From assembly GCA_040226215.1 (NCBI GenBank), contig JAVKFF010000246.1:1-64000 (forward strand): a DNA stretch of 64,000 nucleotides, read 5' to 3'. A program made the position numbers and the translations under genes. Position 1 is the first letter of the stretch, and each line of letters begins with the position of its first letter. Under the pieces are notes generated by a model. The model had not been told where the DNA came from and made no database searches. It was given only the letters and a program-made list of their open reading frames with translations. This DNA comes from JAVKFF01 sp040226215 (GTDB taxonomy: Bacteria; Pseudomonadota; Alphaproteobacteria; DSM-16000; Inquilinaceae). Below are positions 35,983-44,273 of this stretch, piece after piece.

Positions 35983-37293
35983 ATGGCTCCGCTCGACACC
36001 GCGTCCCCTGCACCGACCGACAGCGGCCCGCGCCTGCGTGACCGCGCCTGGAGGGAGCGTCGCTTCGCCGGCATCCGCCGCGACTACACCGCGCAAGACG
36101 TCGCCCGCCTCTCCGGCTCCATCCGCATCGACCACACGCTTGCCCGTCTCGGCGCCGAGCGGTTGTGGGAGCTGCTGCACCGCCGCGACTTCGTCAACGC
36201 GCTGGGGGCGACCAACGGCAATCAGGCCATGCAGATGGTCCGCGCCGGTCTGGAGGCGATCTATCTCTCCGGCTGGCAGGTGGCGGCGGACGCCAACACC
36301 TCTGGCAACATGTATCCCGACCAGTCGCTCTACCCCGCCAACTCGGTGCCGGAGGTGGTGCGGAAGATCAACCGCACGCTCGAGCGCGCCGACCAGATCG
36401 AGCATGCCGAGGGCGGTGCCGGCCGCTACTGGTTCGCGCCCATCGTCGCCGATGCCGAGGCCGGCTTCGGCGGCCCCCTGAACTCCTTCGAGCTGATGAA
36501 GGCGATGATCGAGGCGGGCGCGGCCGGCGTGCATTTCGAGGACCAGCTGGCCTCCGAGAAGAAGTGCGGCCATCTCGGCGGCAAGGTGCTGGTGCCGATG
36601 AAGACCTTCGTGCGGACGCTGAACGCCGCCCGGCTCGCCGCCGACGTCATGGACGTGCCCACGGTCCTGGTCGCCCGCACCGACGCTGAATCCGCCAAGC
36701 TGATCACCGCCGACATCGACGAGCGCGACCTGCCCTTCATCGACCGCGAGAACCGCACCGAGGAAGGCTTCTACCCGATCAGGAAGGACGGCCGCCTGGA
36801 CTACTGCATCGCCCGCGGCCTCGCCTTCGCACCCTATGCCGACCTGTTGTGGATGGAGACCTCGACGCCCGATCTGGGCCAGGCGAAGCTGTTCGCCGAG
36901 GCGATCCGCAAGGCGCATCCGGACAAGATGCTGGCCTACAACTGCTCGCCCTCCTTCAACTGGAAGGCCAAGCTGGACGATGCCACCATCGCCAAGTTCC
37001 AGCGCGAGCTGGGCGCCATGGGCTTCAAGTTCCAGTTCATCACGCTCGCCGGCTTCCACTCGCTCAACTACGCCACCTTCGAACTCGCCAGGGGCTATCA
37101 AGAGCGCCAGATGGCGGCCTATGCCGAGTTGCAGGCGGCGGAGTTCGCGGCCGAGAAGGACGGCTACACCGCAACCAAGCACCAGCGCGAGGTCGGCACG
37201 GGCTATTTCGACCAGGTCAGCCTGGCGATCTCCGGCGGTACGGCGTCGACCATCGCCATGGCGGACTCGACCGAGACCGCGCAGTTCCACTGA
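35983..37293 (+). CDS. aceA: Isocitrate lyase
   Basis: A 436-residue glyoxylate-shunt enzyme splitting isocitrate to glyoxylate and succinate. The catalytic KKCGH loop is at residues 193-197 (ASEKKCGHLGGK), with substrate and metal segments WQVAADAN, DAEAGFGG and NCSPSFNW. The length is that of the classical bacterial enzyme. An AAGGGAAAT site precedes the ATG. It is controlled from the divergent ScfR gap. Malate synthase is not in the window. Confidence 0.97.
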   Translation: MAPLDTASPAPTDSGPRLRDRAWRERRFAGIRRDYTAQDVARLSGSIRIDHTLARLGAERLWELLHRRDFVNALGATNGNQAMQMVRAGLEAIYLSGWQVAADANTSGNMYPDQSLYPANSVPEVVRKINRTLERADQIEHAEGGAGRYWFAPIVADAEAGFGGPLNSFELMKAMIEAGAAGVHFEDQLASEKKCGHLGGKVLVPMKTFVRTLNAARLAADVMDVPTVLVARTDAESAKLITADIDERDLPFIDRENRTEEGFYPIRKDGRLDYCIARGLAFAPYADLLWMETSTPDLGQAKLFAEAIRKAHPDKMLAYNCSPSFNWKAKLDDATIAKFQRELGAMGFKFQFITLAGFHSLNYATFELARGYQERQMAAYAELQAAEFAAEKDGYTATKHQREVGTGYFDQVSLAISGGTASTIAMADSTETAQFH

Positions 37294-37361
37294 GCCACGG
37301 GCCAATCGGCATCCGGGTCCGCGCGACCATCACCCGGGCACTCAAAAGGGGAGAGAGGACA

Positions 37362-37559
37362 ATGACACAGCGTTTCTGGATCGTCGGCGGCGACTACAGC
37401 GACACCAGCTTCCGCGACCTGAAGCCGGGCAGCCAGACCCTGGCGGGGCCCTTCGCCGACTACGACCGCGCGCTGAGCCAGTGGCGCCAGCTGGCCGAGG
37501 CGAGCCGGCACAACGCCACCGCCCGCTACACCATCGCCGTGGAGCAGGCCCGCGCCTGA
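37362..37559 (+). CDS. DUF4170 small protein
   Basis: A 65-residue soluble protein, MTQRFWIVGGDYSDTSFRDL…, behind a strong GAGAGAGGAC ribosome site. The pattern FW(I/V)VGG(D/E)Y.DT.F followed by GPF.DY..A...W and ARY.I matches the alphaproteobacterial DUF4170 family. The spacing of 68 bp after aceA suggests co-transcription. The function is unknown. Confidence 0.85.
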   Translation: MTQRFWIVGGDYSDTSFRDLKPGSQTLAGPFADYDRALSQWRQLAEASRHNATARYTIAVEQARA

Positions 37560-37759
37560 TGCCCGGACAGTTCCCGCCATGCGGATCGCGCCGTTGTTTC
37601 GGGGAGGAAACGCCGGCAGTCGTGGCACGGCGATCCGCGGGGGGCGCGACGGCCCTGTCCGGGCGGCCGGGCGGGGTCGTCGCACCGTCAGGCTTTGACC
37701 GGCCTCGCCGGTTCGGCGACAGTGACGCACCTGGATGTCCATCCTGACGGGAATATCGC

Positions 37760-38146
37760 ATGCGTGTCGGATCACTGCTCTTGGGCTTGGCGCTATGCGC
37801 CGTCTTCCCCGCCCCCCTCATGGCCGATGACGGCAGCCGCGCGCCCCGGCAGCTTGACCTGTCACCCGACACGGTGGACTGCATCCTGCTGCAGGAGGAC
37901 AGTTTCGGCCCGGCCCTTCATGTCGAGCTGACCCCGCTCGGCCGGACGGTCGTCACCGCCATCACCACCACGCGCATTGGTGAGGCCGTGCCGATGGTCT
38001 TCGAGGGCGTCGTGCTCTCCCGCCCGGTGGTGCACGAGGCGATCACGAGCGGCAGCCTCCTGATCAGCGGCGGCGAGTCGGAGGCGTGGCCGGTGGAACA
38101 GCTGCTGGAACGCCTCGGCTCGTGCGCTGGCCCGGACGATCCCTAG
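37760..38146 (+). CDS. Exported protein with a SecD/SecF P1-head-like domain
   Basis: A 128-residue protein with a Sec signal peptide (MRVGSLLLGLALCAVFPAPLMAD). The remainder (LHVELTPLGRTVVTAITTTRIGEAVPMVFEGVVLSRPVVHEAITSG…) follows the pattern of the P1 head subdomain of SecD (V.LT..G…T…IG…….G.VLS.P.V.E.I..G…ISGG), but without any transmembrane part. Its stop codon lies at the edge of a palindromic repeat. A free-standing secreted version could be an envelope or chaperone-like protein; the role is unknown. Confidence 0.65.
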   Translation: MRVGSLLLGLALCAVFPAPLMADDGSRAPRQLDLSPDTVDCILLQEDSFGPALHVELTPLGRTVVTAITTTRIGEAVPMVFEGVVLSRPVVHEAITSGSLLISGGESEAWPVEQLLERLGSCAGPDDP

Positions 38147-38283
38147 AGCGGATCATACCTTGACGGAATCGCGGGAGCGCTTCCGTCAAGGTATGTGAAT
38201 CCGCTCTAATCGATTGATAATAGACAGGATTCACACGGCTTGACGGAGCCGAGGCCGGCTCCGTCATGCCGTGATCCTGTCTA
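38144..38283. repeat. REP-like palindromic doublet (complete copy, two inverted hairpins)
   Basis: Hairpin 1 (38144-38208) pairs TAGAGCGGAT with ATCCGCTCTA, then CATACCTTGACGGAA with TTCCGTCAAGGTATG, around a GGGA loop, with a TGA bulge on the right side. Hairpin 2 (38221-38283) pairs TAGACAGGAT with ATCCTGTCTA and CACGGC-T-TGACGGAGCC with its partner, with a TCA bulge on the left side. The two are arranged head to head like a REP/iREP doublet. A shortened copy is at 63014-63094. Confidence 0.85.
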
Positions 38284-38441
38284 GCGCTGGCCCACAGCCC
38301 CGGCTGGCACCTTCGAGCCACCATCGTGGCGGCGCCGCGATGCGCGCCTAACTCCCGTCATTCCCGAACTCTCGTTTCGGTTTGTAACCGACGCGCTAGC
38401 GCCTATACTGTGCCGACCCGTTGCGCATCGGAGGCATCCGC

Positions 38442-39242
38442 ATGGCAAGAACTGTTCCCGTCGCGTTGGCCGCAATCGTCCTCGGCACGCTCGTTCCGGC
38501 CACGGTCCTCGCCCAGGACATCTGCCAGGGCTTCGGTCCGCAGACACCGCGCGACATCACCTCGGCCGACGGCGGCAACCCGCTGGTCTTCGCGCCCGCG
38601 CCGGTAGCCGCCCAGATGAACCTCTGCAATATCCACACCCACACCCAGGCGGAGCATCGCGGGCCCGGCTTCACCGTCTTCGCCGGCGCGGGCGAGCATG
38701 GCGGCTACCGCTGCAACGAGACCGACAGCCTGACCGCGGCGGAGCTGGAAGACCCCACCGGCGGCCAGGGCGCCTTTGGCGGCGTGGTACCGGGCGACAC
38801 CATCGAGGTGCACTGGGTCTACACCACCTGCGCGGTTGGCCCGGGCGAGGGCCTCGGCGCCTGTCTCAGCGATGCCTGCGCCAACCCGCAACTGCGTGTC
38901 GAGGCCCAGGTCTTCCTGCTGGTCAACGATCCGAACGCGCTCGACTTCGCCGATTTCGACTATCCGGGCACGGCGACGGACGGCCTGCACCAGCCCGCGG
39001 CCCTGCCCGCCGACACCGGCGATCCCGTGGTCTTCGCCGGCTCCACCACCGGACCCAGCTACGACCAGCGGACCTGCTCGCCCCTCCAGGTCACCTGGAG
39101 CGTGCGGCCGCAATGCGCCCGTCTCGACATCGCCTCGCTGCACGCCTGGGCGGAAGGCGGCAACGTCTTCAACGAGGATCACTCCCACGGCGTGCGCGCC
39201 CTGGTCACCGCACGCGACCTGCTGGCGCCGATCGGCGAATAG
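38442..39242 (+). CDS. Delta-class carbonic anhydrase family protein, exported
   Basis: A 266-residue protein with a signal peptide ending VPATVLAQ. ATG 38442 follows GGAGG with ideal spacing. Conserved delta-CA features include NLCNIHTHTQAEHRGPGF (His-rich zinc region), GYRCNE, VHWVYTTC and the C-terminal WSVRPQC…FNEDHSHGVRALV. Delta-class enzymes were first seen in diatoms and dinoflagellates and also occur in marine bacteria. Periplasmic interconversion of CO2 and bicarbonate is the likely role. It lies between two repeat-rich gaps. Confidence 0.8.
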   Translation: MARTVPVALAAIVLGTLVPATVLAQDICQGFGPQTPRDITSADGGNPLVFAPAPVAAQMNLCNIHTHTQAEHRGPGFTVFAGAGEHGGYRCNETDSLTAAELEDPTGGQGAFGGVVPGDTIEVHWVYTTCAVGPGEGLGACLSDACANPQLRVEAQVFLLVNDPNALDFADFDYPGTATDGLHQPAALPADTGDPVVFAGSTTGPSYDQRTCSPLQVTWSVRPQCARLDIASLHAWAEGGNVFNEDHSHGVRALVTARDLLAPIGE

Positions 39243-39263
39243 CGCGGCGGCAACACGCCGGAG

Positions 39264-39375
39264 ATCCCGGCTCTACGCTCCGCCTCGGCCGGGATGACGG
39301 TCGACTGTTTGCCTATCCCGGCTTCGTCGTCCCGGGCGCGATGCGGTGCGTAGTACCGCTTCGCAGACCCGGGAC
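39264..39375. repeat. Degenerate palindromic repeats in intergenic region
   Basis: Two hairpins lie in the 268-bp gap after the carbonic anhydrase gene. The first pairs ATCCCGGC (39264) with GCCGGGAT (39288-39295). The second (39329-39375) pairs GTCCCGGG with CCCGGGAC and inside that GCGA-T-GCGGT with ACCGC-T-TCGC. The CCGGGATGAC-type wording resembles short dispersed repeats common in alphaproteobacterial gaps and differs from the doublet family at 38144. Confidence 0.5.
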
Positions 39376-39510
39376 CGGCCGCCCGTCCTCGCGAAAGTCG
39401 ACGACGGCGATGACGACAGGCCGATGCCGGCTCTCCCTTCGGTCGGTCGGGATGACGCCGGGTTGATTGGACTTGGTTCCAGACAAGGGACCTTCCGATG
39501 GCGGCCGGCC

Positions 39511-40263
39511 CTAAAGCCCACCGCCAACGCGCAGGATCGCGCCGGTGACGTAAGCGGCCTTTTCGGAGAGCAGCCAGGCTACGGCCTCGGCAATGTCGTC
39601 GGGAACGGCGGCCCGACCAAGCGGTGCGGTGCGCGCCACCGCGGCCGGCCGGTCGGGATTGCCGGAGCGCCGGTGGATCTCCGTCTCGGTGGTGCCGGCC
39701 TGGATGGCGTTGACCCGGATGCCGTCGCCGCCAACCTCCTTCGCCAGGCCGATGGTGAAGGTGTCCACCGCCGCCTTCGAGGCGGCGTAGTGGACGTACT
39801 CGCCGGGGCTGCCCAGCGTCGCGGCCACCGATGAAACGTTGACGATGGCGCCGCCGCGGCCACCATGACGGCGCGCCATGCGCCGGATCGCCGCCTGGGC
39901 GCACAGGATCGTGCCCGTCACGTTGACCGCGAAGACGCGCCCGATGGTCTCCGGCGCGATGTCCTCGACCCGCGTCGCACCGCCGATGACGCCGGCATTG
40001 TTGACGAGATGGCTGACCGGGCCGAGTTCCCGGTCGCAGGCCGCGAACAGTCCGGTCACCTCCGCCGGATCGGCGATGTCGGCGGCGTGGGCGAACGCCT
40101 GCACGCCCGCCTGCCGGCAATCACCCGCGACAGCCTCGGCGCTTGCCCGGTCGCCGGCATAGTTGATGCACACAGCGTAACCCTCGCGGGCCAGCAGGCG
40201 CGCCGTGGCGGCGCCGATGCCACGCCCGCCCCCCGTCACCAGCGCGATGCCGCGTCCGCCCAT
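39511..40263 (-). CDS. Short-chain dehydrogenase/reductase (FabG/YgfF-like)
   Basis: A 250-residue NAD(P)-dependent oxidoreductase: cofactor motif VTGGGRGIGAATA near residue 10, NNAG, the catalytic Ser in IVNVSSVAA and YAASKAAVD (Tyr-x3-Lys), with VNAIQAGTTETEI after it. The YgfF-like wording 'INYAGDRASAEAV' fits a small-molecule reductase. ATG 40263 follows GGAGG. It stands alone on the minus strand. Confidence 0.92.
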   Translation of the reverse strand: MGGRGIALVTGGGRGIGAATARLLAREGYAVCINYAGDRASAEAVAGDCRQAGVQAFAHAADIADPAEVTGLFAACDRELGPVSHLVNNAGVIGGATRVEDIAPETIGRVFAVNVTGTILCAQAAIRRMARRHGGRGGAIVNVSSVAATLGSPGEYVHYAASKAAVDTFTIGLAKEVGGDGIRVNAIQAGTTETEIHRRSGNPDRPAAVARTAPLGRAAVPDDIAEAVAWLLSEKAAYVTGAILRVGGGL

Positions 40264-40493
40264 TGCCAGCCTCCACGTCCCGGATTGCGTCGCGGCCAGT
40301 CTGCCGCCCCGGCGCCCGCCTGGCCACAGCGGCCGGGCGCCGTCCCAGCATTGCACGTCACGCAGCGGTAACCGAACGATCAGATGGACAACACACACGC
40401 TTCATCGAAACCTGTCATTCCTGGCACCGCTCACGGGAGAGAGAGTCGAAGCCGCCCGCCGGTTTCCCGCCACCACGCTTCACGAGGATGATG

Positions 40494-42059
40494 ATGAGCC
40501 GTTCCCTGCGTCTCGATCGCCGCCGTTTTCTCGGGTCCACCGCCGCTGCCGGCGCGCTCGTCTCCGCGCCGGCCTTCCTGTCCATGCCCGCTATCGCGCA
40601 ATCGGGCCGGCCCGGCGTCAGCCACGGCCTGCAGTCCGGCGATGTCGGCATGCACGACGCCGTCGTCTGGGCCCGCGCCGACCGTCCGGCCAGCATGCTC
40701 GTCGAATGGGCCACCACCGACAGCTTCCGCGACTCAACCGTGCTCAGCGGCCCCGACGTGATCGACGCCACCGATTTCACCGGCAAGCTGCGCCTCACCG
40801 GCCTGCCGGCCGGCCAGGACATCTTCTACCGCGTGCACTTCCGCGACCTGGCCGACGTCAACGTGGAGGGCGAGGCAGTGGTCGGCCGTCTGCGCACCGC
40901 CCCGGCTGCCAAGCGCGACATCGCCTTCACCTGGTCGGGCGACACCTGCGGCCAGGGCTGGGGCATCAATCTCGACTGGGGCGGCATGCGCGGCTACCGG
41001 GCGATGCTGGACACCAACCCGGACTTCTTCATCCACTCCGGCGACACGGTCTATTGCGACAATCCGCTGCAGGAAGCGGTCGAACTGGCCGACGGCAGCA
41101 TCTGGCGAAATCTGATGACCGAGGAGAAGTCCAAGGTTGCCGAGACGCTGGCGGAGTTCCGGGGCAACTTCAAATACAACCTGCTGGACGAGAATTTGCG
41201 CGCCTTCAATGCCGCGGTGCCGATGTTCGCCCAGTGGGACGACCACGAGGTGACCAACAACTGGTTCCCTGGCCGTATGCTGGACAGCGACGACCGCTAC
41301 ACGGTCAAGTCCGCCTCCCTCTTGGCCGCCAGGGCCGCGCGCGCCTTCCACGAATACGTGCCCATCCGGCCGAACGCCGACGAGCCCGCGCGGGTCTACC
41401 GCAAGATCGCCTACGGACCCTCGCTCGACATCTTCATGATCGACCTGCGCAGCTATCGTGGCGTCAATGGCGACGGCATGGAGGCCCAACTGACGCCCGA
41501 GGCCCGGGTGCTCGGCCAGGAGCAGATGCGCTGGCTGAAGCAGGAACTGCTCGCCTCCAACGCCACCTGGAAGGTGATCGCGTCCGACATGCCCATCGGC
41601 CTGATCGTCTGGGCCAACTTCGCCACCCAGTCCGGTGTCGAGGCGGTCGCCAACGGCGACGACGGTCCGGCCGCGGGCCGCGAGCTGGAATTCGCCGACC
41701 TGCTGCGCTTCATCCACCATAACGACATCGCCAACACCGTCTGGCTGACGGCGGACGTGCACTACACCGCCGCCCACCACTATTCGCCGGAGCGGGCGCA
41801 GTTCCAGGACTTCGCCCCGTTCTGGGAGTTCGTTTCGGGGCCGATCCACGCCGGCACGTTCGGGCCGAACGCGCTGGACATGACCTTCGGACCCGAGGTG
41901 CGCTTCCAGGCGGTGCCCGACGGCGTCAACCTGCCGCCCTCCGCCGGCCTGCAGTTCTTCGGCCATGTCGCCATCGACGGCGACAGCGAGGTGATGACCG
42001 TCAGCCTGATGAACATCGCCGGCGAGACGCTCTGGTCCACCGACCTCGATCCGGCCTGA
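40494..42059 (+). CDS. PhoD-like alkaline phosphatase/phosphodiesterase (Tat-exported)
   Basis: A 521-residue metallophosphatase. The N-terminus has a twin-arginine signal, RLDRRRFLGSTAAAGALVSA, so it is exported folded. Metal-site motifs are FFIHSGDTVYCDNP, QWDDHEVTNNW, SDMPIGL and TADVHYTAAHHY, the Fe/Ca phosphatase set of PhoD. Three ATGs occur in a row; 40494 has the best spacing to GAGG. PhoD enzymes release phosphate from organic esters. The gene ends in a clear terminator and stands alone; no PHO box was identified. Confidence 0.93.
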   Translation: MSRSLRLDRRRFLGSTAAAGALVSAPAFLSMPAIAQSGRPGVSHGLQSGDVGMHDAVVWARADRPASMLVEWATTDSFRDSTVLSGPDVIDATDFTGKLRLTGLPAGQDIFYRVHFRDLADVNVEGEAVVGRLRTAPAAKRDIAFTWSGDTCGQGWGINLDWGGMRGYRAMLDTNPDFFIHSGDTVYCDNPLQEAVELADGSIWRNLMTEEKSKVAETLAEFRGNFKYNLLDENLRAFNAAVPMFAQWDDHEVTNNWFPGRMLDSDDRYTVKSASLLAARAARAFHEYVPIRPNADEPARVYRKIAYGPSLDIFMIDLRSYRGVNGDGMEAQLTPEARVLGQEQMRWLKQELLASNATWKVIASDMPIGLIVWANFATQSGVEAVANGDDGPAAGRELEFADLLRFIHHNDIANTVWLTADVHYTAAHHYSPERAQFQDFAPFWEFVSGPIHAGTFGPNALDMTFGPEVRFQAVPDGVNLPPSAGLQFFGHVAIDGDSEVMTVSLMNIAGETLWSTDLDPA

Positions 42060-42103
42060 GGGCCACCGGGCCGGATCGATCCCCCTAGCGCGTGGGGGAT
42101 ATC

Positions 42104-42135
42104 GGGGGCGCCGATTCGTTCGGCGCCCCCTTTTT
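42104..42135 (+). terminator. Intrinsic terminator of the PhoD-like gene
   Basis: A perfect 10-bp stem GGGGGCGCCG / CGGCGCCCCC with a 7-base loop is followed directly by TTTTT. A second hairpin (CCCCC/GGGGG) stands just upstream. Confidence 0.92.
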
Positions 42136-42161
42136 CGTGGCCGCCGCCCTTTCGCCGACTC

Positions 42162-43031
42162 TCAAGGCGCCGCGCCGGAGAGCTCGGCCCGGCTGGCCAA
42201 ATCAGCGAAGGCGTCGAGGATCGCCGGCCAGTCCTCGGGCGCCAGGTCATGGCCGGCCCCTTCCAGCGTCAGCAGCCGGGCGCCGGGCACGGCCGCCGCC
42301 AGGGCGACGCCATGGGGATGGGGCAGGATCGGATCCGCCGTGCCGTGGATCACCAGCGCCGGCAGGTCGAGCGTGCCGAGCCGGCCGCGCCACGTCTCGC
42401 CCCCGGCGAGCCCGGCATGGTTGAACATGGCGAAAAGATCGTCCGCCCGGCGGAATTCGCGCCGCGCCAAGCTCGCCATGCGGGCCTCGTCGAAGGGTCG
42501 GACGCGGCCATTGGTGATGCGCGCGAGCGCAAGCTGGAAGGTTACCACCGACTCTTCGTCCTGCCAGTCGACGGAGTCCATCCCGTCGAAGGCCGCCAGG
42601 AAATCAGGATCGATGCCGGGCAGGTCCGGGTCCTCCGCGTCGAAGCGCGCACTGGCGATCATGGTCAGGCTGGCGACCCGCTCGGGCGCGATGAGCGCCA
42701 GCATCTGCCCAAGCATGCCGCCCAGCGACATGCCGATGACTTGCGCCCGTGCGATAGCGTAGTCGTCGAGCACGAGCAGGGCGTCGCCCGCCAGATCGTC
42801 CAGCGTGTAGGGCGTGGTGCCGTGCGGATAGGTGGAGGAACGGCCGGTGTCGCGGTTGTCGTAGCGCACCACGAAGAAGCCGCGCCCGGCGAGCCGGCGG
42901 CAGAAATCGTCGGGCCACCAGAGCATCGACGCCGTCGCGCCCATGATCAGCAGCACCGGGGGGTCGGCCGGGTCGCCGAAGGCCTCGGCGCAGATGCGCA
43001 CACCGTCACGCTTGATCAACCGCTCGGCCAT
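42162..43031 (-). CDS. Alpha/beta-fold hydrolase
   Basis: A 289-residue hydrolase of the epoxide-hydrolase/lactonase-like group. It shows RDGVRICAEAFGDPADPPVLLIMGA, the DNRDTGRS turn, the nucleophile elbow GMSLGGMLGQ, an Asp in IHGTADPILP, and the His in LEGAGHDLAPE. ATG 43031 follows GAGGG. It is divergent from an epimerase-like gene, with a CCGATATCGG palindrome between them. Confidence 0.9.
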   Translation of the reverse strand: MAERLIKRDGVRICAEAFGDPADPPVLLIMGATASMLWWPDDFCRRLAGRGFFVVRYDNRDTGRSSTYPHGTTPYTLDDLAGDALLVLDDYAIARAQVIGMSLGGMLGQMLALIAPERVASLTMIASARFDAEDPDLPGIDPDFLAAFDGMDSVDWQDEESVVTFQLALARITNGRVRPFDEARMASLARREFRRADDLFAMFNHAGLAGGETWRGRLGTLDLPALVIHGTADPILPHPHGVALAAAVPGARLLTLEGAGHDLAPEDWPAILDAFADLASRAELSGAAP

Positions 43032-43054
43032 TATGCCCTCATTCCGCAATATAT

Positions 43055-43064
43055 CCGATATCGG
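43055..43064. promoter_or_regulatory. Palindrome CCGATATCGG in divergent gap
   Basis: A perfect 10-bp palindrome flanked by AT-rich bases (ATAT…TTGTAT), 24 bp before the hydrolase start. It may be an operator; no regulator gene is adjacent. Confidence 0.25.
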
Positions 43065-43223
43065 TTGTATCTCGTGCCCATCGCGGCCGCAAGCGTCGGC
43101 ATCGCCGAGACCGGCCACGCTGCCCCCTTCGATCGGCCGATCTCGATCGGGTCGCCGATAGGGCCCTTGACATCGCGCGTGCCGGCGACACCTTCATCTA
43201 GACATTGTCAAGGAAGGGCGCCC

Positions 43224-44261
43224 ATGACCGATACCCAGACCACCGTCCTCGTCACCGGGGCCAGCGGCTTCATCGCCAAGCACATCGTGCTCGACCTCCT
43301 GAAGAAGGGCTACCGGGTGCGCGGCACGGTCCGCGACAAGGCCAAGGGGGAGGCGGTCCGGCAAACCATGGAAGAGAACGGCGCCGACCCGGCCGGCCTC
43401 GACATCGCCGAGGCGGATCTCGGCAGCGACTCCGGTTGGGCCGGCGCTGTCGCAGGCTGCCGCTTCGTGCTGCACACGGCCTCGCCGTTCCCGATCTCGA
43501 CGCCGCGCGACCCCGACGAGATCATCGTGCCGGCGCGCGACGGCGCGCGGCGCGTCGTCGCCGCGGCGCTCGATGCCGGGGCGGAACGGGTGGTGCTCAC
43601 CTCCTCCATGGCGGCTATCGCCTACGGCCACCCGATGGAGCGCACGGCACCCTACACCGCGGACGACTGGACCCGCGTCGACCGGCCGGAGGTCGGTGCC
43701 TATGTCGCCAGCAAGTACCACGCCGAGAAGGCGGCCTGGGCGGTGGCGGCGGAACGCGGCCTGGAGGACCGGCTGGCGGTGATCAATCCGGCGCTGGTGC
43801 TGGGACCCATCCTCGACGCCGGCCACGGCACCTCCGTGGAGATCGTTCGCCGCCTGCTGACCGGAAAGATGCCGGCCCTGCCACGCGTCGGGTTTCCGGT
43901 GGTCGATGTGCGCGATGTCTCCGCCATGCATATCGCGGCCATGGAGACGCCGGCGGCCGGCGGTCAGCGCTTCCCATGCGCCGGCGGCTTCATGTGGCTC
44001 GAGGAGATCGCCGAGGCGCTGCGCCAGGGACTGCCGGGACAGGCCGGCAAGGTGCCCCGGCGCCGTATGCCCGACTGGCTGGTCAGGGCCGTGGCGCTGT
44101 TCGACCGCGACATCCGCACCATCGCCGGCGACCTCGGCCGGGTCCGCGTGCTCGACACCAGCAACGCGCGCAAGCGCCTGGGTTGGCAGCCCCGGCCGGA
44201 CGAGGAGGCGGTGCTCGCCGCCGCCCGCAGCCTCATCGACAAGGGCGTGGTGACGGTCTGA
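43224..44261 (+). CDS. NAD-dependent epimerase/dehydratase (dihydroflavonol-reductase-like)
   Basis: A 345-residue extended SDR. VTGASGFIAKHIVLDLL binds the nucleotide, LHTASPF and VLTSSMAAIAYG follow, and the catalytic pair is in YVASKYHAEKAAW (Tyr/Lys). Its relatives reduce aldehydes, ketones or flavanonols. ATG 43224 follows AAGGAAGGG; the much longer open frame upstream is a shadow of the opposite-strand hydrolase. Confidence 0.93.
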   Translation: MTDTQTTVLVTGASGFIAKHIVLDLLKKGYRVRGTVRDKAKGEAVRQTMEENGADPAGLDIAEADLGSDSGWAGAVAGCRFVLHTASPFPISTPRDPDEIIVPARDGARRVVAAALDAGAERVVLTSSMAAIAYGHPMERTAPYTADDWTRVDRPEVGAYVASKYHAEKAAWAVAAERGLEDRLAVINPALVLGPILDAGHGTSVEIVRRLLTGKMPALPRVGFPVVDVRDVSAMHIAAMETPAAGGQRFPCAGGFMWLEEIAEALRQGLPGQAGKVPRRRMPDWLVRAVALFDRDIRTIAGDLGRVRVLDTSNARKRLGWQPRPDEEAVLAAARSLIDKGVVTV

Positions 44262-44273
44262 GCACCCGCGCCC

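Noticed and set aside
38144..38283. An insertion sequence at the palindromic doublet
   Set aside because: No transposase, terminal target duplication or open frame; the element is about 140 bp and fully palindromic, so a REP-type repeat is the better call.
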